Shown: in pieces, positions 17,462 through 24,596 of the stretch
Layout: each line of letters starts with the position of its first letter
Numbering within the stretch: the first letter of the stretch is position 1
Source: Streptomyces sp. NRRL S-37
Lineage (GTDB): Bacteria > Actinomycetota > Actinomycetes > Streptomycetales > Streptomycetaceae
Direction: 5' to 3'
NCBI RefSeq assembly: GCF_000721605.1
Contig: NZ_JOIZ01000005.1
Span: 248,001 to 312,000, forward strand
Length of the DNA stretch: 64,000 bases
Notes under the pieces: model-generated
Told to the model about the DNA's origin: nothing
Seen by the model: only the letters and a program-made list of their open reading frames with translations
The model's database searches: none
Translations under genes and position numbers: made by a program

Positions 17462-18139
17462 CTACAGGCGGGGTGGTTGGAGGGTGAAGCGGGCGCTGAC
17501 TTCGGCGTGGACGTGCTGCCGTTGGGGTTCGAGGTCGAGGGGTGGGGGCGGGGTGTTGTCGGTGGTCGCGGTGAATGCCATGGAGCGGGTGCGGGGGAAG
17601 GGTTCGGGTCCTGCCGAGGTGTCGGTGAGTTCGATGAGGGCGGCGAGGGTGGTGCCGAGTGCTTCGGCGTATTCGCGGGCGCGGCGGAGGGCGTCGTGCA
17701 CCGCGAGTCGTCGTGCTTCGCGGTGGGTGGGGGATTCCGGGCGGAGGGTCCACCAGGGGCCGTCGATGCGGGTGAGGTCGAGGTCGGCCAGTCGGGTGAT
17801 GAGTGTGCCGAGGGTGGTGAAGTCGTTCAGGTCGGCGGTGAGGTGGACGGTGCCGTGGTGGGCGCGGATGCGTTCGCCGCGGCTGTGGGGGCTGAGTTCG
17901 GGGGTGATGGTGAGGGTGCCGGTTTCGAGGTGTTCGACGGTGTCGCCGTAGGACTTGAGCAGGTCGAGGGCTTCCGTGTTGCGGCGGGTGAGGTCGTCGA
18001 GGGTGGTGCGTCGGTCGCGGTCGCGTGCGGTGAGTGTGATGGTGATGCGGGCGAGGTCGGGGGTGGTGTCGAGGTGGGCTTCGCCGCGGACGGTGAGGTG
18101 GGGTGTGTCGGGTGTGCCGTGGGGGTGGGGGGTGGTCAT
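17462..18139 (-). CDS. SIMPL domain (DUF541) protein
   Basis: A 225-residue protein of the SIMPL/DUF541 family. The opening HLTVRGEAHLDTTPDLARITITLTARDRDR, the central DLLKSYGDTVEHLETGTLTITPELS, and HREARRLAVHDALRRAREYAEALG (about 155-178) follow the family pattern. Bacterial members such as BP26 form channel-like ring assemblies; the role of cytosolic actinobacterial members is unknown. There is no signal peptide here, so it is probably cytoplasmic. The tail is Pro-rich then ends in HVHAEVSARFTLQP. ATG 18139 starts it. It is transcribed away from the 5'-nucleotidase gene. Confidence 0.85.
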   Translation of the reverse strand: MTTPHPHGTPDTPHLTVRGEAHLDTTPDLARITITLTARDRDRRTTLDDLTRRNTEALDLLKSYGDTVEHLETGTLTITPELSPHSRGERIRAHHGTVHLTADLNDFTTLGTLITRLADLDLTRIDGPWWTLRPESPTHREARRLAVHDALRRAREYAEALGTTLAALIELTDTSAGPEPFPRTRSMAFTATTDNTPPPPLDLEPQRQHVHAEVSARFTLQPPRL

Positions 18140-18226
18140 GTGTCTCACTGTGTCATCGGTCGTACGGGTGGGGGGAGGGTGTGGGACACCGGATCGCAAC
18201 CTGGGGGGTCTGTTGTGCGTGGGCGT

Positions 18227-18259
18227 GTTCAGGTCAGAATCATCGGGCGAATCTACGCG
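18227..18259 (+). promoter_or_regulatory. Candidate PHO box upstream of the 5'-nucleotidase gene
   Basis: Three consecutive 11-base units, GTTCAGGTCAG, AATCATCGGGC and GAATCTACGCG, resemble the direct-repeat layout of Streptomyces PhoP sites (GTTCA at the unit start). Only the first unit matches well. A secreted nucleotidase is a sensible phosphate-starvation target, so the site is worth testing, but the match is weak. Confidence 0.25.
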
Positions 18260-18292
18260 CGTTGTTCCGTTGTTGTCCGAGGAGAGCCTGCT

Positions 18293-20107
18293 ATGCCGTT
18301 GAACCGCCGGAAGTTCTTGAAGAGGTCCGCTGTGGCGGGGGCGGGGGTGGCGCTGGCGGGTACGGCGGCGGTTCCCGCGGCCGAGGCGGCCGGGGCCACC
18401 GGGGTGGGGCGGGGGAGGAAGCCGGTGAAGCGGTACGCGCTGACCGTGATGGGCACGACCGATCTGCACGGCCATGTCTTCAACTGGGATTACTTCAAGG
18501 ACGCCGAGTACACGGACGCGGCCGGTAACGCGCAGGGGCTGGCGCGGGTGTCGACGCTGGTGGACCAGGTGCGTGAGGAGAAGGGCCGGCGCAACACGCT
18601 GCTGCTGGACGCGGGTGACACCATCCAGGGCACCCCGCTGACGTACTACTTCGCGAAGGTGGACCCGATCACCGCCGAGGGTGGTCCGGTGCATCCGATG
18701 GCGCAGGCGATGAACGCGATCGGGTACGACGCGGTGGCGCTCGGCAATCACGAGTTCAACTACGGCATCGAGACGCTGCGGAAGTTCGAGGAGCAGTGTG
18801 ACTTCCCGCTGCTGGGTGCCAACGCGCTGGACGCGAGGACGCTGAAGCCGGCCTTTCCGCCGTACTTCATCAAGAAGTTCCACGTGAAGGGCGCTCCCCC
18901 GGTGAAGGTGGCGGTTCTCGGGCTGACCAATCCCGGTATCGCGATCTGGGACAAGGCGTACGTGCAGGGGAAGCTGACGTTCCCGGGTCTGGAGGAGCAG
19001 GCGGCGAAGTGGGTGCCGAGGCTGCGGTCGATGGGTGCGGACGTGGTGGTGGTGTCGGCGCACTCGGGGTCGTCGGGCACGTCGTCGTACGGTGACCAGT
19101 TGCCGTACGTGGAAAACGCGGCGGCGAACGTGGCGCGGCAGGTGCCGGGGATCGACGCGATCCTGGTGGGGCACGCGCATCAGGAGATCGCGGAGCTGCG
19201 GGTCGTCAACGAGGAGACCGGCAGGGAGGTCGTGCTGTCGGAGCCGTTGTGCTACGCGGAGCGGCTGACGCTGTTCGATTTCGAGCTGGCCTTCGAGCGG
19301 GGCCGGTGGCGGGTGGAGTCGGTGAGGGCGTCGTTGCGGGACGCGGCGACGGTGGAGGACGATCCGAGGATCACCCGGTTGCTGCGTGACGAGCACGCGC
19401 GGGTCGTGGAGTACGTCAATCAGGTGGTGGGGTCGGCGACCGAGACGCTGACGACGGTGGAGGCGCGCTACAAGGACGCGCCGATCATCGACCTGATCGG
19501 CAAGGTGCAGGAGGACGTGGTGCGGGCGGCCCTGGCGGGTACCGAGTACGCGTCGCTGCCGGTGCTGTCGCAGGCGTCGCCGTTCTCGCGTACTTCGGAG
19601 ATTCCGGCGGGCGAGGTGACGATCCGGGACCTGTCGAGCCTGTACGTGTATGACAACACGCTGGTGGCGAAGCTGATGACGGGTGCGCAGGTGCGGGCGT
19701 ACCTGGAGTACTCGGCGGAGTATTTCGTGCGGACGGCTGCCGGTGCGGTGGTGGACGTGGACAAGCTGACGAACGCGGGCGGCCGCCCGGACTACAACTA
19801 CGACTACGTGTCGGGGCTCTCCTACGACATCGACATCGCGCAGCCGGCGGGTTCGCGGATCAGGAACGTCACGTTCGGCGGCGCCCCGCTGGACGACGCG
19901 GCGCGGTTCGTGTTCGCGGTGAACAACTACCGGGCGAACGGTGGTGGCGCGTTCCCGCATGTGGCGTCGGCGAAGGAGCTGTGGTCGGAGTCGACGGAGA
20001 TCCGGACGCGGATCGCGGAGTGGGTGACGGCGAAGGGTGTGCTGGACCCGAGGGACTTCGCGTCGGTGGACTGGAGGCTGACGCGGGACGGTACGCCGGT
20101 GTTCTGA
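18293..20107 (+). CDS. Tat-exported 5'-nucleotidase / 2',3'-cyclic phosphodiesterase
   Basis: A 604-residue secreted phosphoesterase that releases phosphate from extracellular nucleotides. The N-terminus has a twin-arginine motif NRRKFLKRS followed by a hydrophobic region and AEA cleavage site. The metallophosphoesterase domain (about 45-330) has GTTDLHGHV, DAGDTIQG, LGNHEFNYG, VVSAHSG and GHAHQEI, supplying the two-metal site. The C-terminal 5_nucleotid_C domain (about 390-570) has YDNTLVAKLMTGAQVRAYLEYSA. ATG 18293 follows GAGGAG at about 18279. It stands alone, divergent from the SIMPL gene. Confidence 0.93.
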   Translation: MPLNRRKFLKRSAVAGAGVALAGTAAVPAAEAAGATGVGRGRKPVKRYALTVMGTTDLHGHVFNWDYFKDAEYTDAAGNAQGLARVSTLVDQVREEKGRRNTLLLDAGDTIQGTPLTYYFAKVDPITAEGGPVHPMAQAMNAIGYDAVALGNHEFNYGIETLRKFEEQCDFPLLGANALDARTLKPAFPPYFIKKFHVKGAPPVKVAVLGLTNPGIAIWDKAYVQGKLTFPGLEEQAAKWVPRLRSMGADVVVVSAHSGSSGTSSYGDQLPYVENAAANVARQVPGIDAILVGHAHQEIAELRVVNEETGREVVLSEPLCYAERLTLFDFELAFERGRWRVESVRASLRDAATVEDDPRITRLLRDEHARVVEYVNQVVGSATETLTTVEARYKDAPIIDLIGKVQEDVVRAALAGTEYASLPVLSQASPFSRTSEIPAGEVTIRDLSSLYVYDNTLVAKLMTGAQVRAYLEYSAEYFVRTAAGAVVDVDKLTNAGGRPDYNYDYVSGLSYDIDIAQPAGSRIRNVTFGGAPLDDAARFVFAVNNYRANGGGAFPHVASAKELWSESTEIRTRIAEWVTAKGVLDPRDFASVDWRLTRDGTPVF

Positions 20108-20133
20108 TCCTCGTTGCTCTGTACGGGTGATGG

Positions 20134-21537
20134 TCAGGTCCCGTCCGCCAGTGGGGTGAGCCGTATGGCTCGCCGGGCGGGCGGGATCTGTGGTGTGTGG
20201 GGGTGGAGGCCGAAGGTGGTGAAGGCGGTGCGGGTGGGCTGGGGGTAGGTCTGGCGGCCGGTGAGGTGGTTGAGGATCGTGGCGCTGCGCCAGGCGGCGA
20301 GTCCGAGGTCGGGGGTGCCGACGCCGTGGGTGTGGAGTTCGGCGTTCTGGACGTAGATGTTGCCGGTGACGGTGGGGTCCAGGTCGAGGCGGAAGTGGGT
20401 GTCGACGCGGGGCCGGCCGGCGTGGTCGCGGCGCAGGTGGGGGTCGAGGGGGGCGAGGAGGTGGTCGAGGGGGCGTGGGCGGTGGCCGGTGGCGAGGACG
20501 ACGGCGTCGGTGGTGAGGCGGGTGCGGGTGTGCTGCACGGTGTGCTCGATGTGGAGCTCGATGCGGCCGGGTCCGAGGCGTCCGGCGGTGCGGACGTGGA
20601 CGGCGGGGGTGAGGACGGTGTCGGGCCAGCCGCCGTGGAGGGTGCGCCGGTAGAGCTCGTCGTGGATGGCGGCGATGGTGCCGGTGTCGATGGCTTTGTG
20701 GAGTTGCCATTGAGCGGGGACGAGCCGGTCGCGGACGGGTTCGGGCAGGGCGTGGAAGTAGCGGGTGTGGTCGGGGGTGAAGTGTTCGAGGCCGAGTTTG
20801 GAGTACTCCATGGGGGCGAACGCGCCGGTGCGGCCGATCCAGTGGAGGCGTTCTCGTCCGGGGGGCCGGTGGCGCAGCAGGTCGAGGAAGACCTCGGCGC
20901 CGGACTGTCCGGTGCCGACGACGGTGATGTGGCCGGCGGCGAGGAGGGTGTCGCGGTGGGTGAGGTAGTCGTCGGAGTGGATGACGGGGAGGTCGGGGTC
21001 GTCGGTGAGGGGTCGTAGCGGTTCGGGCACCTGGGGTTCGGTGCCGATGCCGAGGACGAGGTGGCGGGCGTGGACGCGGTCTGCCGAGGTGGGCTGTCCG
21101 TTCGGGTCGAGGCGGGTGAGGTCGATCTGGAACAGGGCGTGTCGGGGGTTCCAGTGGACGGTGTCGGCGCGGTGGCCGAAGTGGAGTGCGGGGAGGTGGT
21201 CGGCGACCCAGCGGCAGTAGGTGTCGTATTCGGTGCGTCGGATGTGGAAGTGCTCGGTGAAGTAGAAGGGGTAGAGGCGTTCGCGGTCTTTGAGGTGGTT
21301 GAGGAAGGTCCAGGGGCTGGTGGGGTCGGCGAGGGTGACGAGGTCGGCGAGGAAGGGGACTTGGATGGTGGCGTCGTCGAGGAGGAGACCGGGGTGCCAG
21401 GTGAAGTGGGGGTGCTGGTCGTAGAAGGCGGTGTGCAGTGTGGTGAGGGGGTGGGCGAGGGCGGCGAGGGAGAGGTTGAAGGGGCCGATGCCGATGCCGA
21501 CGAGGTCGTGGGGTGTGTCGGGGGGTGTGGGGGTCAT
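20134..21537 (-). CDS. L-lysine/L-ornithine N-monooxygenase (SidA/IucD/PvdA family)
   Basis: A 467-residue FAD/NADPH-dependent N-hydroxylating monooxygenase, the enzyme type that makes N-hydroxy-ornithine, -lysine or -diamines for hydroxamate siderophores. FAD binding is GIGIGPFNLSLAAL (about 15-28), the NADPH motif VVGTGQSGAEV (about 206-216), and the C-terminal ATGHRPRPLDHLL matches the family. HPHFTWHPGLLLDDATIQVPFLADLVTLADP is the diagnostic substrate-side motif. ATG 21537 is the start. Unusually, no decarboxylase, acyltransferase or IucA/IucC-type synthetase lies next to it, so the product is unknown. It may supply a siderophore pathway elsewhere or a different N-oxidised metabolite. Confidence 0.88.
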   Translation of the reverse strand: MTPTPPDTPHDLVGIGIGPFNLSLAALAHPLTTLHTAFYDQHPHFTWHPGLLLDDATIQVPFLADLVTLADPTSPWTFLNHLKDRERLYPFYFTEHFHIRRTEYDTYCRWVADHLPALHFGHRADTVHWNPRHALFQIDLTRLDPNGQPTSADRVHARHLVLGIGTEPQVPEPLRPLTDDPDLPVIHSDDYLTHRDTLLAAGHITVVGTGQSGAEVFLDLLRHRPPGRERLHWIGRTGAFAPMEYSKLGLEHFTPDHTRYFHALPEPVRDRLVPAQWQLHKAIDTGTIAAIHDELYRRTLHGGWPDTVLTPAVHVRTAGRLGPGRIELHIEHTVQHTRTRLTTDAVVLATGHRPRPLDHLLAPLDPHLRRDHAGRPRVDTHFRLDLDPTVTGNIYVQNAELHTHGVGTPDLGLAAWRSATILNHLTGRQTYPQPTRTAFTTFGLHPHTPQIPPARRAIRLTPLADGT

Positions 21538-21809
21538 CGGGGTCCTTCCGCGTGGGCCCGGTGGGCGGGGGTGAGGGGGCCTGCGAGGTCGCCGGGGCGG
21601 GTGGCGGGGTCCCAGCTTGTGGGCGCGGGAGGGCGACGCGCCCGGAAGGTTGGGGAATCAGACCCGAAAGGGGGTACGTCCGCATTGGTGAGGTGTGTGC
21701 GGGGTGTTCTCTGTCCTCTTCCGCCGGGGCGGTTTCCCGGGGTGTGGGGTGGGTCCGGTGGTTGTGGTCACCGGCCTGTTGTCAGTGGGTTGCGGCATGA
21801 TGCGGGGAG

Positions 21810-22259
21810 GTGACGGTCCGTCCGGTGGCGGGTTCCGGGCCGTGTGTGCCGGACCGGTCGGTGCTCGAGGCGATACCTCCGGAGCGGCCGTCGTACCGGC
21901 CGCCCACGTCGTCGGAGGAGGCCGGGTGGAAGCGGGTCCCGGCGGCAAAGGCGGGGGCCGGCAGGGCGAGGCGGCCGGGTCCCGGCCGGGTTCCGGGTGC
22001 GCCTGTGCCGGCGGTGCCCGTCGGCGGGAGCGCGGCGGCGGAGACGGAGCGTTGTGCCGTCGTGGTGGGCCCGGTCTCCGGCCGCCCGCGTGAACCCTTG
22101 CGGATCTCGCAGCCGCACTTCGCGCTTCCCGCCGTGCTCGCCGCCGCCGGGTCCGATCCGCTCGAGGCGGCTCTGGACGCGGTGTGGCACGCGGTGGGCA
22201 CGTACGGCGAGCACTGTGCGGTGCTGCCGGCGGAGGTCCGGTCGGTGTGCGGCGGGTAG
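21810..22259 (+). CDS. Hypothetical protein, 149 aa
   Basis: No family recognised. The frame shows the high third-base G/C of real genes over its full length. The first 85 residues are Pro/Gly/Arg-rich and likely disordered. The last 60 (ISQPHFALPAVLAAAGSDPLEAALDAVWHAVGTYGEHCAVLPAEV) look like two amphipathic helices. GTG 21810 overlaps a GGGGAGG ribosome site, so a later start is possible. It lies between two genes transcribed from the minus strand. The 272 bases before it (21538-21809) show no other gene or convincing signal. Confidence 0.5.
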   Translation: MTVRPVAGSGPCVPDRSVLEAIPPERPSYRPPTSSEEAGWKRVPAAKAGAGRARRPGPGRVPGAPVPAVPVGGSAAAETERCAVVVGPVSGRPREPLRISQPHFALPAVLAAAGSDPLEAALDAVWHAVGTYGEHCAVLPAEVRSVCGG

Positions 22260-22305
22260 GCCGGGCGCCGGGCGGGAGTGGGCGCGTCTTCCGGGGCCGT
22301 CGTGT

Positions 22306-23829
22306 CTACCGGCCGCCCGGTGCGGGGCTGTCCGTCGTCCGCTGACGGGGTGTGGCTCGGTGCACGGTGGCGATGGCCCTGTCCGCGGCCGCGCGCAGGG
22401 TGGTGTCGTCCCGGTCGGTGCCGGCCCAGGCGATGTGCCCGTCGGGGCGGATCAGGGCGGCGCGTACCCCGGTCCAGGCGTCCGGGGGTTCTTCCAGGGT
22501 GCCGGTGCGGACGGTGAGCCCTCGCGGCGTGCGGTCGCCGAGGGTGCGGTCGGCCGTGAGGTCGAGCAGGAGGGGGACGTTCGGGGGCAGCAGGGTGAAC
22601 AGGGTGTCGTCCGTGCCGGTGAGGGCGAGGTCGGTGGCGCGGGTGCCGGTGAGCGGGTGGTCCGTCGGTTCGGGGTGGGGGGAGGTGACCGCGAGGGCGG
22701 TGAGCCGCTCGGCCAGCGCGCGGTTGAGCTCGGGGAGTGTGGCGATCAGTCGGCTCAGTACGGCTCGCAGGTCGAGGCCCTCGGGTGTGAAGGTGGTCAT
22801 GAGGGCGGTCTGGGCGCGGCTGTGTTCCGTCAGTTGTGCTCCGACCGGGTGGCGTTCGCTGTGGTAGGTGTCCAGCAGGCCGTCCGGGGCCCGGCCGTTG
22901 AGTGTCGCGGCCAGTTTCCAGCCGAGGTTGTGCGCGTCCTGGATGCCGACGTTCATGCCGACTCCTCCGGCGGGGAAGTGCTGGTGGGCGGCGTCGCCGG
23001 CGAGCAGGACGCGTCCGCGCCGGTATGTGGCGGCCAGTCGGGTGGCGTTGCCGAAGCGGGAGAGCCACGAGGGGTCGCGCATACCGAAGTCGTCCCCGGT
23101 GACGGCGAGGGTCTTCTCCCGCAGTTCCTCCAGGGTGAGGTCGCCGGGGCGTTCGGTGGTGAGACTGTCGGGGCTGACGCCGACGACGCGGAACCTGTCG
23201 CCGGGCAGCGGCGCGACCATCACCCCGCCGCGGAGTGTGAAGGCGCTGAAGCCGGGCCGTGGCGGGCGGTCCAGGGTGACGTCGCCGAGCCAGCCGAGGA
23301 CGGTGGACGGCGTGCCGGGGAAGTCGATGCCGGCGGTGGTGCGCACGGTGCTGCGGGTGCCGTCGCAGCCGACGAGGTACGAGGCCCGGATCTCGTACGG
23401 TCCCTCGGGGCCGGTCACGTGTACGGTCACCGCGTCCGGGTGCTCGGTGAATCCGGTGAGGCGGTGGCCTCGTACGATCCGCGCGCCCAGGGTCAGGGCG
23501 CGCTCCTGGAGCAGTTCCTCGGTACGGGCCTGGGGCAGGGCGAGGGTGTACGGGAACGGGGTGTCCAGTGCCTGGAAGTCGAGCCGGTCGTCGAGCATCG
23601 CGAAGTGACCGCTCGGGATCGGCAGGCCTTCGGCGAGGAACGGCCGGTGCGCCCTGCGCGAGGCCAGCACCTCGATGGTGCGCGGGTGGACGGTGAGCGC
23701 CTTGGAGCGTCCGTCGATCCCGGCGCGTTCCTCGACGACGGTCACGGAGATGCCGCCCAGCCGTAGTTCGGCGGCGAGCCAGAGTCCGACGGGGCCTCCT
23801 CCGGCGATGATCACCTGCTGCTGTTCCAT
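22306..23829 (-). CDS. Class A FAD-dependent aromatic monooxygenase
   Basis: A 507-residue PHBH-fold flavoprotein monooxygenase related to polyketide hydroxylases, rifampicin monooxygenases and TetX-type enzymes. Landmarks are GGGPVGLWLAAEL (FAD, about 10-22), the DG motif YLVGCDGTRSTVR (about 152-164), and GDAAHQHFPAGGVGMNVGIQDAHNLGWKL (about 277-305). A thioredoxin-like C-terminal domain (about 390-500) lacks obvious redox Cys. The ATG at 23829 has a strong AAGGAGG site. It is divergent from a TetR-family gene with paired operators between them, so it is probably induced by a small aromatic molecule. That would suit drug inactivation or catabolism. Confidence 0.88.
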   Translation of the reverse strand: MEQQQVIIAGGGPVGLWLAAELRLGGISVTVVEERAGIDGRSKALTVHPRTIEVLASRRAHRPFLAEGLPIPSGHFAMLDDRLDFQALDTPFPYTLALPQARTEELLQERALTLGARIVRGHRLTGFTEHPDAVTVHVTGPEGPYEIRASYLVGCDGTRSTVRTTAGIDFPGTPSTVLGWLGDVTLDRPPRPGFSAFTLRGGVMVAPLPGDRFRVVGVSPDSLTTERPGDLTLEELREKTLAVTGDDFGMRDPSWLSRFGNATRLAATYRRGRVLLAGDAAHQHFPAGGVGMNVGIQDAHNLGWKLAATLNGRAPDGLLDTYHSERHPVGAQLTEHSRAQTALMTTFTPEGLDLRAVLSRLIATLPELNRALAERLTALAVTSPHPEPTDHPLTGTRATDLALTGTDDTLFTLLPPNVPLLLDLTADRTLGDRTPRGLTVRTGTLEEPPDAWTGVRAALIRPDGHIAWAGTDRDDTTLRAAADRAIATVHRATPRQRTTDSPAPGGR

Positions 23830-23842
23830 GAACCCACCCTCC

Positions 23843-23857
23843 TTGGTCGGTGACCAA
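23843..23857. promoter_or_regulatory. Operator 1 of the tetR/monooxygenase divergon
   Basis: TTGGTC-GGT-GACCAA is a perfect 6+6 palindrome with a 3-base centre. It lies immediately upstream of the monooxygenase ribosome site and overlaps the presumed -35 of the tetR promoter. A second site with the same half-sites and spacing lies 36 bases away. Confidence 0.8.
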
Positions 23858-23879
23858 TTCCTTGAGGCCGCAGTAAACT
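23851..23879 (+). promoter_or_regulatory. Probable tetR promoter, leaderless transcript
   Basis: TGACCA (23851-23856) and TAAACT (23874-23879) are separated by 17 bases. The -10 ends 6 bases before the tetR ATG, so transcription would start at or next to the A of the start codon. Leaderless mRNAs are common in Streptomyces regulators. The promoter is bracketed by both operators. Confidence 0.6.
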
Positions 23880-23893
23880 AGGTCAATGACCAA
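23879..23893. promoter_or_regulatory. Operator 2 of the tetR/monooxygenase divergon
   Basis: TAGGTC-AAT-GACCAA shares 11 of 12 half-site bases and the 3-base centre with operator 1. It covers the tetR start codon (ATG at 23886), a good position for autorepression. Confidence 0.75.
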
Positions 23894-24497
23894 TAGGCAA
23901 GCGGGTGGCCGGCTCGATCCGGGCACCGTGACCCGTGCCGCGCTGGACCTCCTGGACGAGAAGGGCCTCGACGCGCTGTCCACGCGTGCGGTCGCCGACC
24001 GGCTCGGCGTGCGGATGAACACCGTGCTGTGGCACGTGAAGACCAAGGCCCGGCTGCTGGAGCTGATGGCGGACGCCGTGCTCGGCGAGATCCCGCTGGA
24101 CGGGCTGCCGGCCGCGCCGGACGAGCGCGCCCGTGAACTGCTGCGCCGCTACCGCCGCGCCCTGCTCGCCCACCGCGACGGCGCCGCGCTCGTCGTCGGC
24201 ACCCATGCCGCCGAACCGCACACCCTGCGTTTCGCCGACGCCCTGGTCGGCGCGCTCCTGGAGGGCGGCCGGGACGAGCGCGAGGCCGCCTGGACCTCGT
24301 GGACGGCCGTCTACTTCACCCTCGGTCTCGCCCAGGAGGAACAGGCGGCCGGGCACCGGGCGCCGGGCGCCGCCCTGGCGGACACGGTCTCGGAGACGGC
24401 CCATCCCGCCCTCCACCGCGTGCTCGGCCATCTCGTCCCGGAGGCCTTCGACGAGCGCTTCGAACACGGCCTGGCCGCGGTCCTCGCCCGGCGGTGA
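23886..24497 (+). CDS. TetR/AcrR family transcriptional regulator
   Basis: A 203-residue TetR-type repressor with a TetR_C-like ligand domain. The N-terminal HTH (about 12-58) reads GTVTRAALDLLDEKGLDALSTRAVADRLGVRMNTVLWHVKTKARLLELMADAV. The remainder is helical, with EEREAAWTSW-type segments, as in tetracycline-class regulators. No ribosome site precedes the ATG; the promoter geometry suggests a leaderless mRNA. It is divergent from the flavin monooxygenase gene, and two identical-pattern operators sit in the 56-base gap. It very probably represses both genes and responds to the monooxygenase substrate. A 17-bp hairpin terminator follows. Confidence 0.9.
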   Translation: MTNRQAGGRLDPGTVTRAALDLLDEKGLDALSTRAVADRLGVRMNTVLWHVKTKARLLELMADAVLGEIPLDGLPAAPDERARELLRRYRRALLAHRDGAALVVGTHAAEPHTLRFADALVGALLEGGRDEREAAWTSWTAVYFTLGLAQEEQAAGHRAPGAALADTVSETAHPALHRVLGHLVPEAFDERFEHGLAAVLARR

Positions 24498-24540
24498 GCG
24501 GTGACCGGCGCGCATCGGAGCACGGGCTCCGGACAGGCCG

Positions 24541-24585
24541 GGCCCCGCCCCCGTCCGTGCCCACCGGGCGGACGGGGGCGGGGCC
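24541..24585. terminator. Long perfect hairpin between tetR and pepN
   Basis: GGCCCCGCCCCCGTCCG (24541-24557) and CGGACGGGGGCGGGGCC (24569-24585) form a 17-bp perfect stem with an 11-base loop. It lies between convergent genes and can terminate both. Confidence 0.88.
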
Positions 24586-24596
24586 CCGCGCGCCGG

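Noticed and set aside
17462..21685. A minus-strand open frame of more than 1400 codons across several genes
   Set aside because: It runs antisense to the 5'-nucleotidase gene, has Arg/Pro/His-rich composition, and contains the true SIMPL gene only at its end. High-GC DNA commonly leaves such antisense frames open.
20134..24497. A siderophore or antibiotic biosynthetic cluster
   Set aside because: Only two unrelated monooxygenases are present, with no synthetase, polyketide synthase or transporter.
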